Below, piece by piece: positions 22,492 to 30,655 of a stretch of 52,130 nucleotides of DNA. The stretch covers positions 1-52,130 of the forward strand of contig JACPKK010000001.1 in assembly GCA_016187105.1 (NCBI GenBank). The letters run 5' to 3'. This DNA is from Candidatus Curtissbacteria bacterium. GTDB lineage: Bacteria; Patescibacteriota; Microgenomatia; Curtissbacterales; GWA2-41-24. Numbering within the stretch: position 1 is the first letter of the stretch; the number at the start of each line of letters is the position of its first letter. The notes under the pieces are model-generated. The model ran no database searches, was not told the DNA's origin, and was given only the letters and a program-made list of their open reading frames with translations. A program made the position numbers and the translations under genes.

Positions 22492-25362
22492 TCAGCTACA
22501 TTTGCTCCAGCCGCAGATGACGTTTACGCATTTTTTGCAGCCTTCGGCGTAGATTAGGGGACTGCCGCAATCGGGGCAAGATGTAAATTTGGCTTCCAGC
22601 ATTTTTTCTTCTTCGTGGATGGAGGTAATAATTAAGCCGCTTGGGTCTTGCTTGTCAACGACTGCGGGAACTTGTGTGGAAATTAAGCTGTTTAAAGTCA
22701 TCTGGGCGGTTTTACCGTTGCCTGTGTGACCATTAGTGTAGCCATTGCCCTGCCTGCCGGCAGACAGGCTATAGCCGTTGGTGTGGCCATTTGTCTCTAA
22801 ATTGACTGACGTTTGGCCATTATCGGGGGACACTGGCTCCTCGCTAATTGGCAGCTGCAGCTGTTTGGCCTTGGCGATTTCCAGGAGTGATTTACCAACA
22901 GCATCAAATGCGCTAAGGACGCTGTCCGGGCCGAGGCCATAAGGGGTTCCGCAAGAAATACCAACCAAGTCGGAAGCCACTTCTTCAAGCGTCGCGCCGT
23001 ATTTAAGGGCGCGGGAGATTAGCCTGCCGGTGACTTCGGCAGATGCGGAGATATAACCGCCGGGTTTGCCGATATTGATAAACACTTCCACCGGAACACC
23101 ATCAACATCCCGATAAACCGCCGTGTAGACCCAGCCGACGTCGGCCCTTTTTCTGACGCGCATACCCCACGCCTCGTGCGGAGTGCGGCGTTTTCCGGGA
23201 AGCTGTGGTCCGCCCGGCGGCGAGACAGACAGTCCGCTAGCTGATTCGTCCAGGCGTTTGGCGGCCAGCCCCGCACCTTGCGGGGCAAGCTGATCGTAGT
23301 ACGATTTGTCTTTTTTAACTTCCAGGACTTGTTTGACGCGGGAACCGTCGCGGTAAATGGTAATCATGTGGCCGCCTAACTCGTAAGTTAACCAGTAAGC
23401 CTCGCGGACGTCTTCAACCGTGGCTTCACTGGGGAAGTTAATGGTTTTCGAGATGCCGTTGTCGGTAAACTTTTGGAAGGCTGCTTCCATGCGCACGTGG
23501 TCGGCAGGGGCAATATCACCGGCCACGACAAAGACTTTTTTGAGCTCGGGGGGGCAAGCGGCAAGATTCTGGATCGACCCTTTGTTTTCCCCGATCTGGG
23601 CAAGAAGCTCTTCGGAATATAATTCCTGATCTTCAAGGGCCTTTGTGAAATAGGGATTGGTATTAAAAAGCCTTTTACCTTCAATGGTGTTTTTGGCAAA
23701 GGTAAGGGCAAAATGCGGCTCGATGCCGCTGGAACAATCGGCAAGAAGCGAGATCGTGCCGGTTGGGGCAATGGTGGTGCGGGCACCGTTTCTGGGGCGG
23801 ATGCCGACTTTCCCACCTTCGCCCTTTCGACTTAGCTCAAGGCTTCGGCGGGCAGGTTTGTCGTAAATTGAGCCTTTGAATGCCGGGAAGACGCCGCGGA
23901 TTTTGGCGAGGCCCTCGCTGGCACTATCCGCCTCTTCCTGCACAAACTTCATGACTTTTTCGGCTAAATCAAAGCCTTCCTTCGTGTTATAGCCGATTCC
24001 CAGCTTGACGAGCATGTCGGCCCAACCCATAACCCCAAGGCCGACGCGGCGGATTTTGGCAGTCATCTCGTCGATTTGGTAAACCGGATACTCGTTCATA
24101 TCCAGAACGTTATCCAGAAAATGAATGGCGCAATGGATTGTTTTTTTCATCGCCTGCCAATCGATTGCTTCTTCGACCCTTCGACTTTCAGCCGCGGGGT
24201 AAACAAACTTGGAAAGATTGATTGAACCTAAGGTGCAGGCGTCATACGGGTGCAGGGGCTGTTCGGCGCAAGGGTTGGTGGCCTCGATTGGCCCAAATTT
24301 AGGGACGGGATTGGCGCGGGATTTGTTGACCCGATCAATTAAGATCAGACCCGGATCGCCGTATTGCCAGGCGAGCTTGGTGATTAAATCAAAAACTCTT
24401 TTGGCATTAAGTTTGTCCATGGTCTTGCCGGTCCTGGGATTAATGAGGTCGTAACCTTCACCTTCTTCTTTGGCCCGGCAAAGTTCGTAAAGCCTGGCCA
24501 CCCCTTCGTCGACCCGGACGTTTTTGAGATCGAGGTCGCGAATAGCATAGGCTTCTTTGATTTCTGCGACAATCGGGTCAAAATCCACCTCTAGTTGAGC
24601 ATACTGGGCATCTTTGTGAACCTGCTCCATAAACCCTTCGGTAACGGTAACGGAAATATTAAAGTTTGTCAGCGAAAATTCATCGATTTTGTGGACGGCA
24701 AAACGCAGGACATCAGGATGGTTATAATGGAGAATTCCCATGTTGGCACCACGCCTGACACCGCCCTGGCGGATTTGACTGCAGACGTCGTTATAGGCCT
24801 GCATAAAGGCTACAGGGCCGGTAGATTTGCCTTTGGAAGTGCCGATCATATCATCTTTGGGGCGAAGGTGGGAGAAAGAAAAACCGGTACCGCCAGCCAT
24901 TTTGTGGATCATGGCCATGTCGGACATGGTTTTTAGGATAGAACGCATATCGTCTTCGACCGGCAGAACGAAGCAGGCCGAAAGCGATTGGCCGATTTTG
25001 CCGGAGTTGACGAGAGTGGGCGTATTAGGAATAAAGCTTTGGGTAGCCATGAGTTCATAAAACTCGCGGGCGGCTACCTGGTGAACTTTTTTTGCGCGAC
25101 TTGACTCGCGGCGAGGCAGGTAGATGGTATCGGCGGCGGCAATATAATAAGCAACGCGCCAGAAGAGATCCTTGGGAGTTTCTATGGGATTACCCTTATC
25201 ATCCCGGAAAGCATACCGCGTTTTGGCAATATAGGCGGCATTTTCGGAAAGAGCAGGCTCAAACAAATCCTTGGGGGCTTGGGGGATTTTGCGGCCGAGC
25301 TTGCGAGCCGCTTCCCGTTCATGCTGTCTTAAATCGACTTTAATTTGGTTCAACTTTTTCAT
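22492..25362 (-). CDS. nrdJ: Adenosylcobalamin-dependent (class II) ribonucleotide reductase
   Basis: A 956-residue enzyme that reduces ribonucleotides to deoxyribonucleotides using coenzyme B12. It shows SFIPNTPTLVNSG, SACFVLPVEDD (first redox Cys), GGTGFSFSHLRP, the radical-site block NPCAEQPL ... CTLGSINLSKF, and TTIAPTGTISLLADCSSGIEP. The C-terminus has an NG-rich linker and a Cys-rich tail CPDCGSPLIYAEGCKKC ... CGWSKC that probably re-reduces the active site. Repeat-derived segments lie in the gene: RRSLELSRKGEGGK before the TTIAPTG motif and SLSAGRQGNGY in the linker. It overlaps nrdR by 23 bases and shares its NrdR-box promoter. B12 activation can be supplied by the PduO encoded at 19006. 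Confidence 0.95.
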   Translation of the reverse strand: MKKLNQIKVDLRQHEREAARKLGRKIPQAPKDLFEPALSENAAYIAKTRYAFRDDKGNPIETPKDLFWRVAYYIAAADTIYLPRRESSRAKKVHQVAAREFYELMATQSFIPNTPTLVNSGKIGQSLSACFVLPVEDDMRSILKTMSDMAMIHKMAGGTGFSFSHLRPKDDMIGTSKGKSTGPVAFMQAYNDVCSQIRQGGVRRGANMGILHYNHPDVLRFAVHKIDEFSLTNFNISVTVTEGFMEQVHKDAQYAQLEVDFDPIVAEIKEAYAIRDLDLKNVRVDEGVARLYELCRAKEEGEGYDLINPRTGKTMDKLNAKRVFDLITKLAWQYGDPGLILIDRVNKSRANPVPKFGPIEATNPCAEQPLHPYDACTLGSINLSKFVYPAAESRRVEEAIDWQAMKKTIHCAIHFLDNVLDMNEYPVYQIDEMTAKIRRVGLGVMGWADMLVKLGIGYNTKEGFDLAEKVMKFVQEEADSASEGLAKIRGVFPAFKGSIYDKPARRSLELSRKGEGGKVGIRPRNGARTTIAPTGTISLLADCSSGIEPHFALTFAKNTIEGKRLFNTNPYFTKALEDQELYSEELLAQIGENKGSIQNLAACPPELKKVFVVAGDIAPADHVRMEAAFQKFTDNGISKTINFPSEATVEDVREAYWLTYELGGHMITIYRDGSRVKQVLEVKKDKSYYDQLAPQGAGLAAKRLDESASGLSVSPPGGPQLPGKRRTPHEAWGMRVRKRADVGWVYTAVYRDVDGVPVEVFINIGKPGGYISASAEVTGRLISRALKYGATLEEVASDLVGISCGTPYGLGPDSVLSAFDAVGKSLLEIAKAKQLQLPISEEPVSPDNGQTSVNLETNGHTNGYSLSAGRQGNGYTNGHTGNGKTAQMTLNSLISTQVPAVVDKQDPSGLIITSIHEEEKMLEAKFTSCPDCGSPLIYAEGCKKCVNVICGWSKCS
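22749..22770. repeat. GCCTGCCGGCAGGC-type palindrome in nrdJ
   Basis: CCTGCCTGCCGGCAGACAGG; on the coding strand it gives LSAGRQG. Relatives lie in nrdR (25371-25392), the thermonuclease gene (50185-50205) and the secD-secF gap (41724-41744). Confidence 0.85.
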
Positions 25363-25840
25363 GCTTTAGGCCCTGTCTGCCGGCAGGCAGGCTCTTTGAT
25401 AATTTTGCCAGTTCTTTTTCAAAATCCGAAAGGTCGGCAAATTGTCTATAAACAGACGCGAACCTGATGTAGGCAACTTCGTCCAGCTTTTTCAGTTTAC
25501 GGATTACGAGTTCGCCGATCCTTTTTGACAAAACTTCGTCTTTGCCGTCTTTTCTTAAATCCCCTTCTACCTCATCGATAATCTTTTCAATATCGTCGGC
25601 CGAAACCGGCCGCTTCTCGCACGATTTGATAATACCGCTTCGCAATTTGCTTCTATCAAAAATTTCCCTCTTGCCGTCCTTTTTAATAACTAAAAGATCA
25701 AGCGTTTCAACCCTCTCGAAGGTTGTAAACCGGCGGCTACATTTTTGGCACTGGCGCCTGCGCCTAGTTGTTTTACCGTCGGTGCCTTCTCTTTTATCGA
25801 TAACCGCAGTCTTATCGAAGCTACAAAACGGACAAATCAC
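25340..25840 (-). CDS. nrdR: Transcriptional repressor NrdR
   Basis: A 166-residue protein: N-terminal zinc ribbon MICPFCSFDKTAV ... QCQKCSRRFTTFE, then an ATP-cone domain (LLVIKKDGKREIFDRSKLRSGI). With ATP/dATP it binds NrdR boxes and represses ribonucleotide reductase genes. It is transcribed ahead of nrdJ and two good boxes lie in its own promoter, so it is probably autoregulated. The C-terminal tail contains SLPAGRQG, encoded by a palindromic repeat, beyond the normal family end. Confidence 0.95.
   Translation of the reverse strand: MICPFCSFDKTAVIDKREGTDGKTTRRRRQCQKCSRRFTTFERVETLDLLVIKKDGKREIFDRSKLRSGIIKSCEKRPVSADDIEKIIDEVEGDLRKDGKDEVLSKRIGELVIRKLKKLDEVAYIRFASVYRQFADLSDFEKELAKLSKSLPAGRQGLKHEKVEPN
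25371..25392. repeat. GCCTGCCGGCAGGC-type palindrome in nrdR
   Basis: Coding strand yields SLPAGRQG near the NrdR C-terminus. It lies in the nrdR-nrdJ junction, just outside the overlapped bases. Confidence 0.85.
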
Positions 25841-25951
25841 GTAAGCTTCCTCTTACACATTAATTTATACTGCCCTTTTTATGAAAACGTGGCGTTTGGC
25901 AAGCAGACTTGTTTTACCGAACCTGACTCGGTTTCACGAATTTGCCAAAAG

Positions 25952-26005
25952 CACAATATATTGTGGTCTAATTTCAGCTTAGACACTAGATCTAGTTCTT
26001 GTCAA
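25952..26005 (-). promoter_or_regulatory. nrdR-nrdJ promoter with two NrdR boxes
   Basis: CACAATATATTGTG (25952-25965) is a perfect palindromic NrdR box. ACACTAGATCTAGTTC (25983-25998) is a second. Their centres are 32 bases apart, three helical turns, as is usual for cooperative NrdR binding. TTGACA (minus strand, 26005-26000) lies just upstream of the second box. The -10 region (TAAGCT, 18-base spacer) is weaker. Confidence 0.85.
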
Positions 26006-26090
26006 GAGGGCAAAGTTTACTCCAAACCGGTAAAGGCTGGATGATTATAACCCAAAGAAAACCCGAAAGTCAATATCCAAAAAGGCAGAT

Positions 26091-26393
26091 TTAATTAACA
26101 AAACCTAGAAGATCTTTAGATTCGTCGGACATCTTGTTTGGGCTCCAGGGTGGGTCAAAAGTAAGTTCGACGGAGACGTCGGAGACGCCTTTTAGGGATT
26201 TGAGCTTGCCGGTAATGTCTTGAACAAAATAGGAATCCAGTGGGCAACCGGGGGTAGTAAGGGTCATAAGGACATTAATTTTAGAACCTTCAATGTTTAC
26301 TCCGTAGACAAGGCCTAAATCGATAATATTGACTCCAAGCTCCGGATCGAGGCAGTGTTTTAGCTTTTCGATAATCTCTTCCTGTGAAACCAT
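26091..26393 (-). CDS. MIP18/SufT-like (DUF59) iron-sulfur assembly protein
   Basis: A 100-residue DUF59 protein with the family blocks DPELGVNIIDLGLVYGV, LTTPGCPL (conserved Cys) and VELTFDPPWSP. Members help mature Fe-S proteins (SufT, MIP18) or form part of phenylacetyl-CoA oxygenase (PaaD). With no paa genes near, an Fe-S role is likelier. A TGCTATAGT extended -10 box lies 11 bases before the ATG. Confidence 0.85.
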   Translation of the reverse strand: MVSQEEIIEKLKHCLDPELGVNIIDLGLVYGVNIEGSKINVLMTLTTPGCPLDSYFVQDITGKLKSLKGVSDVSVELTFDPPWSPNKMSDESKDLLGFVN

Positions 26394-26495
26394 GTGACAA
26401 GCTAACTATAGCAGTCGCATGTACAAAGAGTCAATTTGACTTAGGTGTTCTATTTGACTAACCTGAAGTTAGATAGTCTAAAAGGAGGTGATTTT

Positions 26496-26900
26496 GTGAC
26501 AAACGAAAAACTGATTAGTTTCTTTGGCTTCTGGCTTGCCAATGCTTTAGCAGTTTTGGCGGCGGCCTTGGTCTTCAAGGGCAATATTGTGCTGGGGACT
26601 GACAAGGTTTCGATGCCGATGGCGGCAGTTATTGCCGGGTTTACCGTAACGGTACTAACGACACTGGTTGCACCGGCCGTAGACAGAACCGGCTATAAGG
26701 TAAAAGACAAAAGGCTTTGGGTTGTTATCTACCTCTTGGCCAATTTGTTAATTCTTTGGATCATAAAAAGATTTGCGCTTGTGTTGGGGCTGGGGATCTC
26801 GGGCATTATTTATGTGGTAATTTTAGGTGTTATCCTAACCGCAGTGCAGTGGGGCGTGGTAGCGGCGACGGGATCGATGATTAAGGCGAAAAAAGGGTAA
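26496..26900 (+). CDS. Small four-helix membrane protein
   Basis: The GTG start at 26496 is set by a perfect ribosome site AAGGAGGTGA six bases upstream; an in-frame ATG at 26445 has none. The 134-residue protein has four hydrophobic helices (FWLANALAVLAAALVF, AAVIAGFTVTVLTTLVAP, LWVVIYLLANLLILWII, IYVVILGVILTAVQWGVV). It resembles small phage-holin-like or general membrane proteins of unknown function. The leader has an inverted repeat CTAAC/GTTAG (26457-26472) and a possible TTGACT-N17-TAACCT promoter. Confidence 0.65.
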   Translation: MTNEKLISFFGFWLANALAVLAAALVFKGNIVLGTDKVSMPMAAVIAGFTVTVLTTLVAPAVDRTGYKVKDKRLWVVIYLLANLLILWIIKRFALVLGLGISGIIYVVILGVILTAVQWGVVAATGSMIKAKKG

Positions 26901-26911
26901 GTAGAGACCAA

Positions 26912-27979
26912 TTACTTGATAAGGGGCGCTACCTTTTCGAAAAGCTTTTCGGCGGCAAGCTGGTGGACGTATTCATTGGGGTGAAAATCAAATTTACTGG
27001 CGATTAAATCCCGGCTCTTTTGATTTTTTAGATCATCAAGTAAATCAATAACTTCTGCCCCCCCGCTTTTAAAAACCTCGGCCATCAGCTGGTGAGCGCC
27101 GGCGGCTGGATAGTCAGGCAATAGATTGACAAAGGGAAAGATAATAACTACAACTTTTTCCCTATCGCTTTTTAGATCGTTTAAAAATGCGGTTATTATT
27201 TTTTCATGCCTTTGGAGAGTTTGCTCTTCCTGATATCTATCCAAATCCGCAGTCCCTAACTGCTGGAATGTTTTCTCGTATCTTGCCGAAAGTTTCCAAT
27301 AAAGATAATCAAAAAAGTATGAATAATTGGAGAAAAAGCTTATAACTTTTGCGGTCTGGCTGGCGCGAGCAATTATGGGGGCGCCAGTTGTGGTGTCTTC
27401 CGGCTGAATGTCGTTTAAAAAATACTCCCAGACAATAATGTCGCACTTGAGGAATTCTGTCTCTTTATAAACTCTGATTTCTGCCTCGGTATCGTAACCG
27501 GACCTGCCAAGATTATAAACTTCGACACTACGACCTGAATCGCGAAGTTTCTTCTGGAGAAGATTTGAGAACCTATCTTCAACTCTTTTTATACCGCCGC
27601 CAAAGGTTATAGAGTCGCCGAGCGCGCAAATTCTGGCAGTACCATCTTTTTTATTCTCAAAATTCCTATCTCTCATGAAATCGCTGTTGAAGACAACGTG
27701 CCTTGCATGCCACCTTTGGTTAACTTTCAAAAACCCCAAGCCGTCCGACTCATCGTATTGATAACGAAAATAAGCTTCAAAGGCGCAAAGGGCCAGAATC
27801 AAAGAAAAAACTGTAAACAATAAGGAAATAAGCAGTTTTTTCCGATTTTGAGAAAGCCCAGATTTATAAATTTTATAAGAACTAAACGGCAAGACGATCA
27901 AGGAAAGGATGATGAGAAGCAGGTAAAAAGCAAAGTCCGTTAAAAAGTATGAGAGACGGGCCCAAGCGGTAAAAAGCAT
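26912..27979 (-). CDS. Membrane-anchored SGNH/GDSL hydrolase
   Basis: A 355-residue protein. Two N-terminal helices (residues about 15-33 and 48-65) are followed by an extracytoplasmic SGNH hydrolase domain: ICALGDSITFGGG (nucleophile Ser), EVYNLGRSGYDT (Gly block), EYFLNDIQ (Asn block) and the C-terminal DFHPNEYVHQLAAE (catalytic Asp/His). It likely deacylates or deacetylates a cell-envelope glycan or lipid. Converges with the small membrane gene at 26496. Confidence 0.78.
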   Translation of the reverse strand: MLFTAWARLSYFLTDFAFYLLLIILSLIVLPFSSYKIYKSGLSQNRKKLLISLLFTVFSLILALCAFEAYFRYQYDESDGLGFLKVNQRWHARHVVFNSDFMRDRNFENKKDGTARICALGDSITFGGGIKRVEDRFSNLLQKKLRDSGRSVEVYNLGRSGYDTEAEIRVYKETEFLKCDIIVWEYFLNDIQPEDTTTGAPIIARASQTAKVISFFSNYSYFFDYLYWKLSARYEKTFQQLGTADLDRYQEEQTLQRHEKIITAFLNDLKSDREKVVVIIFPFVNLLPDYPAAGAHQLMAEVFKSGGAEVIDLLDDLKNQKSRDLIASKFDFHPNEYVHQLAAEKLFEKVAPLIK

Positions 27980-28131
27980 TGTCTTATTCTTAGAAAGCTT
28001 TAGCTTTCGCAGAACGGCTTAGGCTATTCTATTTTTTAACTGGGGGTTTGGCAAGAGATAAGACCTTGAGTTTAAAATTTGCTCGAGATGAAATATTTTA
28101 CTCATTTGAAGCTAAATTATTGTTGTCGGTA

Positions 28132-28137
28132 TATAAT
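28132..28137 (+). promoter_or_regulatory. -10 box directly before the 5-FTHF cyclo-ligase start
   Basis: TATAAT ends six bases before ATG 28144, so the mRNA probably starts at the start codon. Confidence 0.55.
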
Positions 28138-28143
28138 TGCTTT

Positions 28144-28758
28144 ATGGAAATTTCTAAAAGTGAGTTAAGAAAAAGCTTAATTGCAAAAAGATCTGGTCTT
28201 TCCACAAAAAGTGTTGAAGAAAAAAGTAGACAGATTGCAAAAAAGATGATGGAAAGCGATCTTTTTTTAAAAACAAAAATTGTTTCGGCATATTTACCAA
28301 TCCGCGGCGAGGTCAGCACAAAACCAATTATTAATTTTTTAATAGAGGCAGGTGTCGAGGTCTATCTGCCAAAATCTTTTGGCGAGGAATATAAGCTGGT
28401 GAGGTTTAAATCGTGGAATGATCTGGAAAAAGGACCTTATGGAATTTTAGAACCTCTTTCTCCTAGTCATCCTGAATTTAGTTCAGGATCTAAAAAGATG
28501 CTGAAACAAGTTCAGCATGACAAAGTGGATATAGATTTAGCATTTATTCCTGGCGTGGCTTTTGATAAAAATGGCGTAAGACTTGGATACGGCAAAGGAG
28601 TTTTTGACAGGCTTTTTGCAAAAAGCGAAGCGACTTTGGTGGGGCTGGCTTATGAATTTCAGATTGTTGACGAGCTTCCCCGAGAAGAACATGATTTGGT
28701 AATGGATTATGTTGTAACCCCATCCTCTGTCATCCTGAGCGGAGCGAAGGATCTATAA
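28144..28758 (+). CDS. 5-formyltetrahydrofolate cyclo-ligase
   Basis: The start at 28144 (MEISKSELRKSLIAKRSGLS) fits the family N-terminus and the -10 box position; an ATG at 28048 lies upstream of that promoter. The enzyme converts 5-formyl-THF to 5,10-methenyl-THF with ATP. The substrate block SAYLPIRGEVSTKPII and the signature FDKNGVRLGYGKGVFDRLF are present. Residues encoded by 28466-28521 (SHPEFSSGSKKMLKQVQHDK) interrupt the middle and derive from a cruciform repeat. The last residues (SVILSGAKDL) come from another repeat. Confidence 0.88.
   Translation: MEISKSELRKSLIAKRSGLSTKSVEEKSRQIAKKMMESDLFLKTKIVSAYLPIRGEVSTKPIINFLIEAGVEVYLPKSFGEEYKLVRFKSWNDLEKGPYGILEPLSPSHPEFSSGSKKMLKQVQHDKVDIDLAFIPGVAFDKNGVRLGYGKGVFDRLFAKSEATLVGLAYEFQIVDELPREEHDLVMDYVVTPSSVILSGAKDL
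28466..28521. repeat. 56-nt cruciform repeat inside the cyclo-ligase gene
   Basis: Outer arms GTCAT/ATGAC enclose two hairpins, CCTGAA-N5-TTCAGG and GCTGAA-N5-TTCAGC. It is read in frame as SHPEFSSGSKKMLKQVQHD. Confidence 0.85.
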
Positions 28759-28761
28759 CCT

Positions 28762-28835
28762 GATTCTGGGCGAGCCCTTCGATTACACTCTGGGCAGTTG
28801 AAGGGCAGTGAGTTATATCGAACTGCCAGAATGAC
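28762..28835. repeat. 74-nt dispersed structured repeat, copy 2
   Basis: Same length and near-identical sequence to 5436-5509 and 37139-37212; between convergent cyclo-ligase and pterin dehydratase genes. Confidence 0.9.
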
Positions 28836-28876
28836 AGTTTAATCGAGGAGTTTGTCAATTTTAGCAGCCACGATAG

Positions 28877-29236
28877 TTACTTCGCTTCGCTCCGTTCCTG
28901 TTCTTGCTGCAATTTATTTATTTTCGCAGCAAGAATGAAATCATTTGTCGAGAGGCCGCCGATGGCGTGGGTAGAAAGTTCGACCTTTACCCTACCCCAA
29001 CCTAATTTGATATCCGGATGATGACCTTCTTCTTCGGCGATCTCCCCTATTTTATTAACAAATGCCAGCGCTTCTTTAAAATCTTTAAATTTAAACTCGC
29101 GGCTAATTGTGTCTGCCCCGTTTTGATTTACGACCTTCCAATCTTTGACCTCTTCAAGATAAGGCTCGATCTCACCTGTGGCCATTGGCTTGGTGCCGCC
29201 TTCGCAGGGAACACATTTTTGATGAGCGAGATTCAT
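28877..29236 (-). CDS. 4a-hydroxytetrahydrobiopterin dehydratase (PCD/DCoH-like)
   Basis: A 119-residue protein with the family core DFKEALAFVNKIGEIAEEEGHHPDIKLGWGRVKVELSTHAIGGLSTNDFILAAKI. The enzyme dehydrates 4a-hydroxy-tetrahydropterins formed by aromatic amino acid hydroxylases; distant members act in molybdopterin or folate metabolism. No hydroxylase is in the window, so the role here is open. The C-terminal QEQERSEAK runs into repeat sequence. An extended -10 box TGATATAAT ends six bases before the ATG. Confidence 0.88.
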   Translation of the reverse strand: MNLAHQKCVPCEGGTKPMATGEIEPYLEEVKDWKVVNQNGADTISREFKFKDFKEALAFVNKIGEIAEEEGHHPDIKLGWGRVKVELSTHAIGGLSTNDFILAAKINKLQQEQERSEAK

Positions 29237-29242
29237 ATTGAA

Positions 29243-29251
29243 ATTATATCA
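29243..29251 (-). promoter_or_regulatory. Extended -10 promoter of the pterin dehydratase gene
   Basis: Minus-strand TGATATAAT, then TTCAAT, then ATG. Leaderless transcript predicted. Confidence 0.6.
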
Positions 29252-29263
29252 GACAAGGGGTGC

Positions 29264-29337
29264 TGGCTGCGGAGCAGGGATTCGAACCCCAATACCATCC
29301 TCCAGAGGGATGTGTCCTACCGTTAGACGACTCCGCA
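29264..29337 (-). tRNA. tRNA-Gln (anticodon CTG), CCA encoded
   Basis: Acceptor TGCGGAG pairs with CTCCGCA, followed by discriminator G and an encoded CCA (29264-29266). The anticodon stem CATCC/GGATG encloses CTCTGGA, giving anticodon CTG (plus-strand 29303-29305). The T-loop is TTCGAAT. Reads CAG codons. Confidence 0.9.
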
Positions 29338-29393
29338 ATGCCCACAATTTTATCATTTTTGGGCTTTTCTAGGAAGCACTAAGGTAAAGATTT

Positions 29394-30521
29394 TTAGATA
29401 TTTTTAATTTTTTCCCAAGGGAACTGGTCCCTTCCGAAATGACCGTAGGCGGCAGTTTCCAGGTAAATCGGTCTTCTTAAATCCAACTCTTCGATTATGC
29501 CCCTGACAGAAGTATCGATTAATTTTTCAATAAAGCTTATAAGCACTTTTTGGGAAACACGGGCAGTGCCGAATGTTTCTACTTCCTGCATCAGAGGCTT
29601 TTTGGCGCCAATAAAATAGGCCAGACTAACTTCGGCTCGGGAGGCAAGTTTATGGGCGACAATGTTTTTGGCAATAAACCTTGCGGCGTACGCGCCGGAT
29701 CTATCTACTTTGGTCGGATCTTTACCGCTGAAACATCCGCCGCCAACCCGGGCGTAACCGCCGTATGTGTCAACGACGATCTTCCTGCCGGTCAGCCCGG
29801 AATCAGAAGCCGGACCGCCAATATGCCAAACCCCAGTCCCGTTAACAATGACCTTGTCTTTAGGAACTTCCAGCCCATAAGTTTCCAAGACTTTGCTGAC
29901 AACATATTTATATAAATCGGCTTTGACTTGCGTGAGCCTTACTTTTTGATCGTGAGGAACAGCAATGACGACTGTCGAAACGCCAACAGGCTTACCGTTT
30001 TTATACTCAACCGTTACCAGTGATTTGCCATCCGGCCTAAGATAGGGAATTGATTTACTTTTTCTCGCATCGTCGATTGCTTTGGTAATTTCGTGAGCGA
30101 GCGTTATCGGTAAAGGCATTAATGACTTAGTTTCGGTGCAAGCAAAACCGAACATGATTCCCTGATCACCGGCTCCGTCATTGTCAACGCCAGCGGCAAT
30201 TTGGGGTGATTGTCCAGATACATAAATTTCTATTGGTGACTGGTAAGTAAAATTAAAGCGCTTTTTAGTGTAGCCTAGGCTTTTAATTTGATTCCTGGAG
30301 ATATCTTCAAGGCTGATGCGGGCGCTGGTTGTCAGTTCGCCGACAATAATGAGTCTGTTTTTAGCAGCCATCGTCTCTATGGCCACACGGCCCTGCTGAT
30401 CTTGGGCCAACACTTCATCCAATATAGCGTCGCTTATCTGGTCACAAATTTTATCCGGATGACCGGCACAAACAGATTCGGAAGTAAAACTTGAGGATAA
30501 TTTTTGTCTTTTTGCGACCAT
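29394..30521 (-). CDS. metK: S-adenosylmethionine synthetase
   Basis: A 375-residue enzyme making SAM from methionine and ATP. It has the three-domain MetK layout: SVCAGHPDKICDQISDAILDE near residue 15, GAGDQGIMFGFACTET in the centre (ATP loop) and GGGCFSGKDPTKVDRSGAY (usual form GGGAFSGKD) in the last third. The length is typical. A SAM-riboswitch-like leader and its own promoter lie directly upstream, so the product probably represses its own synthesis. Confidence 0.96.
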   Translation of the reverse strand: MVAKRQKLSSSFTSESVCAGHPDKICDQISDAILDEVLAQDQQGRVAIETMAAKNRLIIVGELTTSARISLEDISRNQIKSLGYTKKRFNFTYQSPIEIYVSGQSPQIAAGVDNDGAGDQGIMFGFACTETKSLMPLPITLAHEITKAIDDARKSKSIPYLRPDGKSLVTVEYKNGKPVGVSTVVIAVPHDQKVRLTQVKADLYKYVVSKVLETYGLEVPKDKVIVNGTGVWHIGGPASDSGLTGRKIVVDTYGGYARVGGGCFSGKDPTKVDRSGAYAARFIAKNIVAHKLASRAEVSLAYFIGAKKPLMQEVETFGTARVSQKVLISFIEKLIDTSVRGIIEELDLRRPIYLETAAYGHFGRDQFPWEKIKNI

Positions 30522-30527
30522 ATCTAC

Positions 30528-30600
30528 CTTTTAGGTACAGGCACCGTGGCTAAATTAGGCTCGGTTGCCGGTCCGCCGATGACGGACTCTCTTGATACAA
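30528..30600 (-). promoter_or_regulatory. Probable SAM riboswitch (SAM-I/SAM-IV clan) upstream of metK
   Basis: The minus strand begins GTATCAAGAG, then a P2-like stem GTCCG/CGGAC. It continues CGGCAACCG ... CGGTGCC, the paired P3 core shared by SAM-I and SAM-IV aptamers, ending GTACC. The following TACCT-AAA-AGGTA hairpin overlaps the metK ribosome site (AGGTAG), which would suit translational control. The exact subclass needs a covariance-model search. Confidence 0.75.
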
Positions 30601-30607
30601 CAAAAAG

Positions 30608-30636
30608 ATTAAAGCATACGGATGAGATTAATTCAA
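30608..30636 (-). promoter_or_regulatory. metK promoter
   Basis: Minus-strand TTGAAT (30636-30631), 17 bases, TTTAAT (30613-30608), with an extended TGC before the -10 box. Transcription would begin at the 5' edge of the riboswitch. Confidence 0.65.
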
Positions 30637-30655
30637 GACAAAATAGGGAAGCAGA

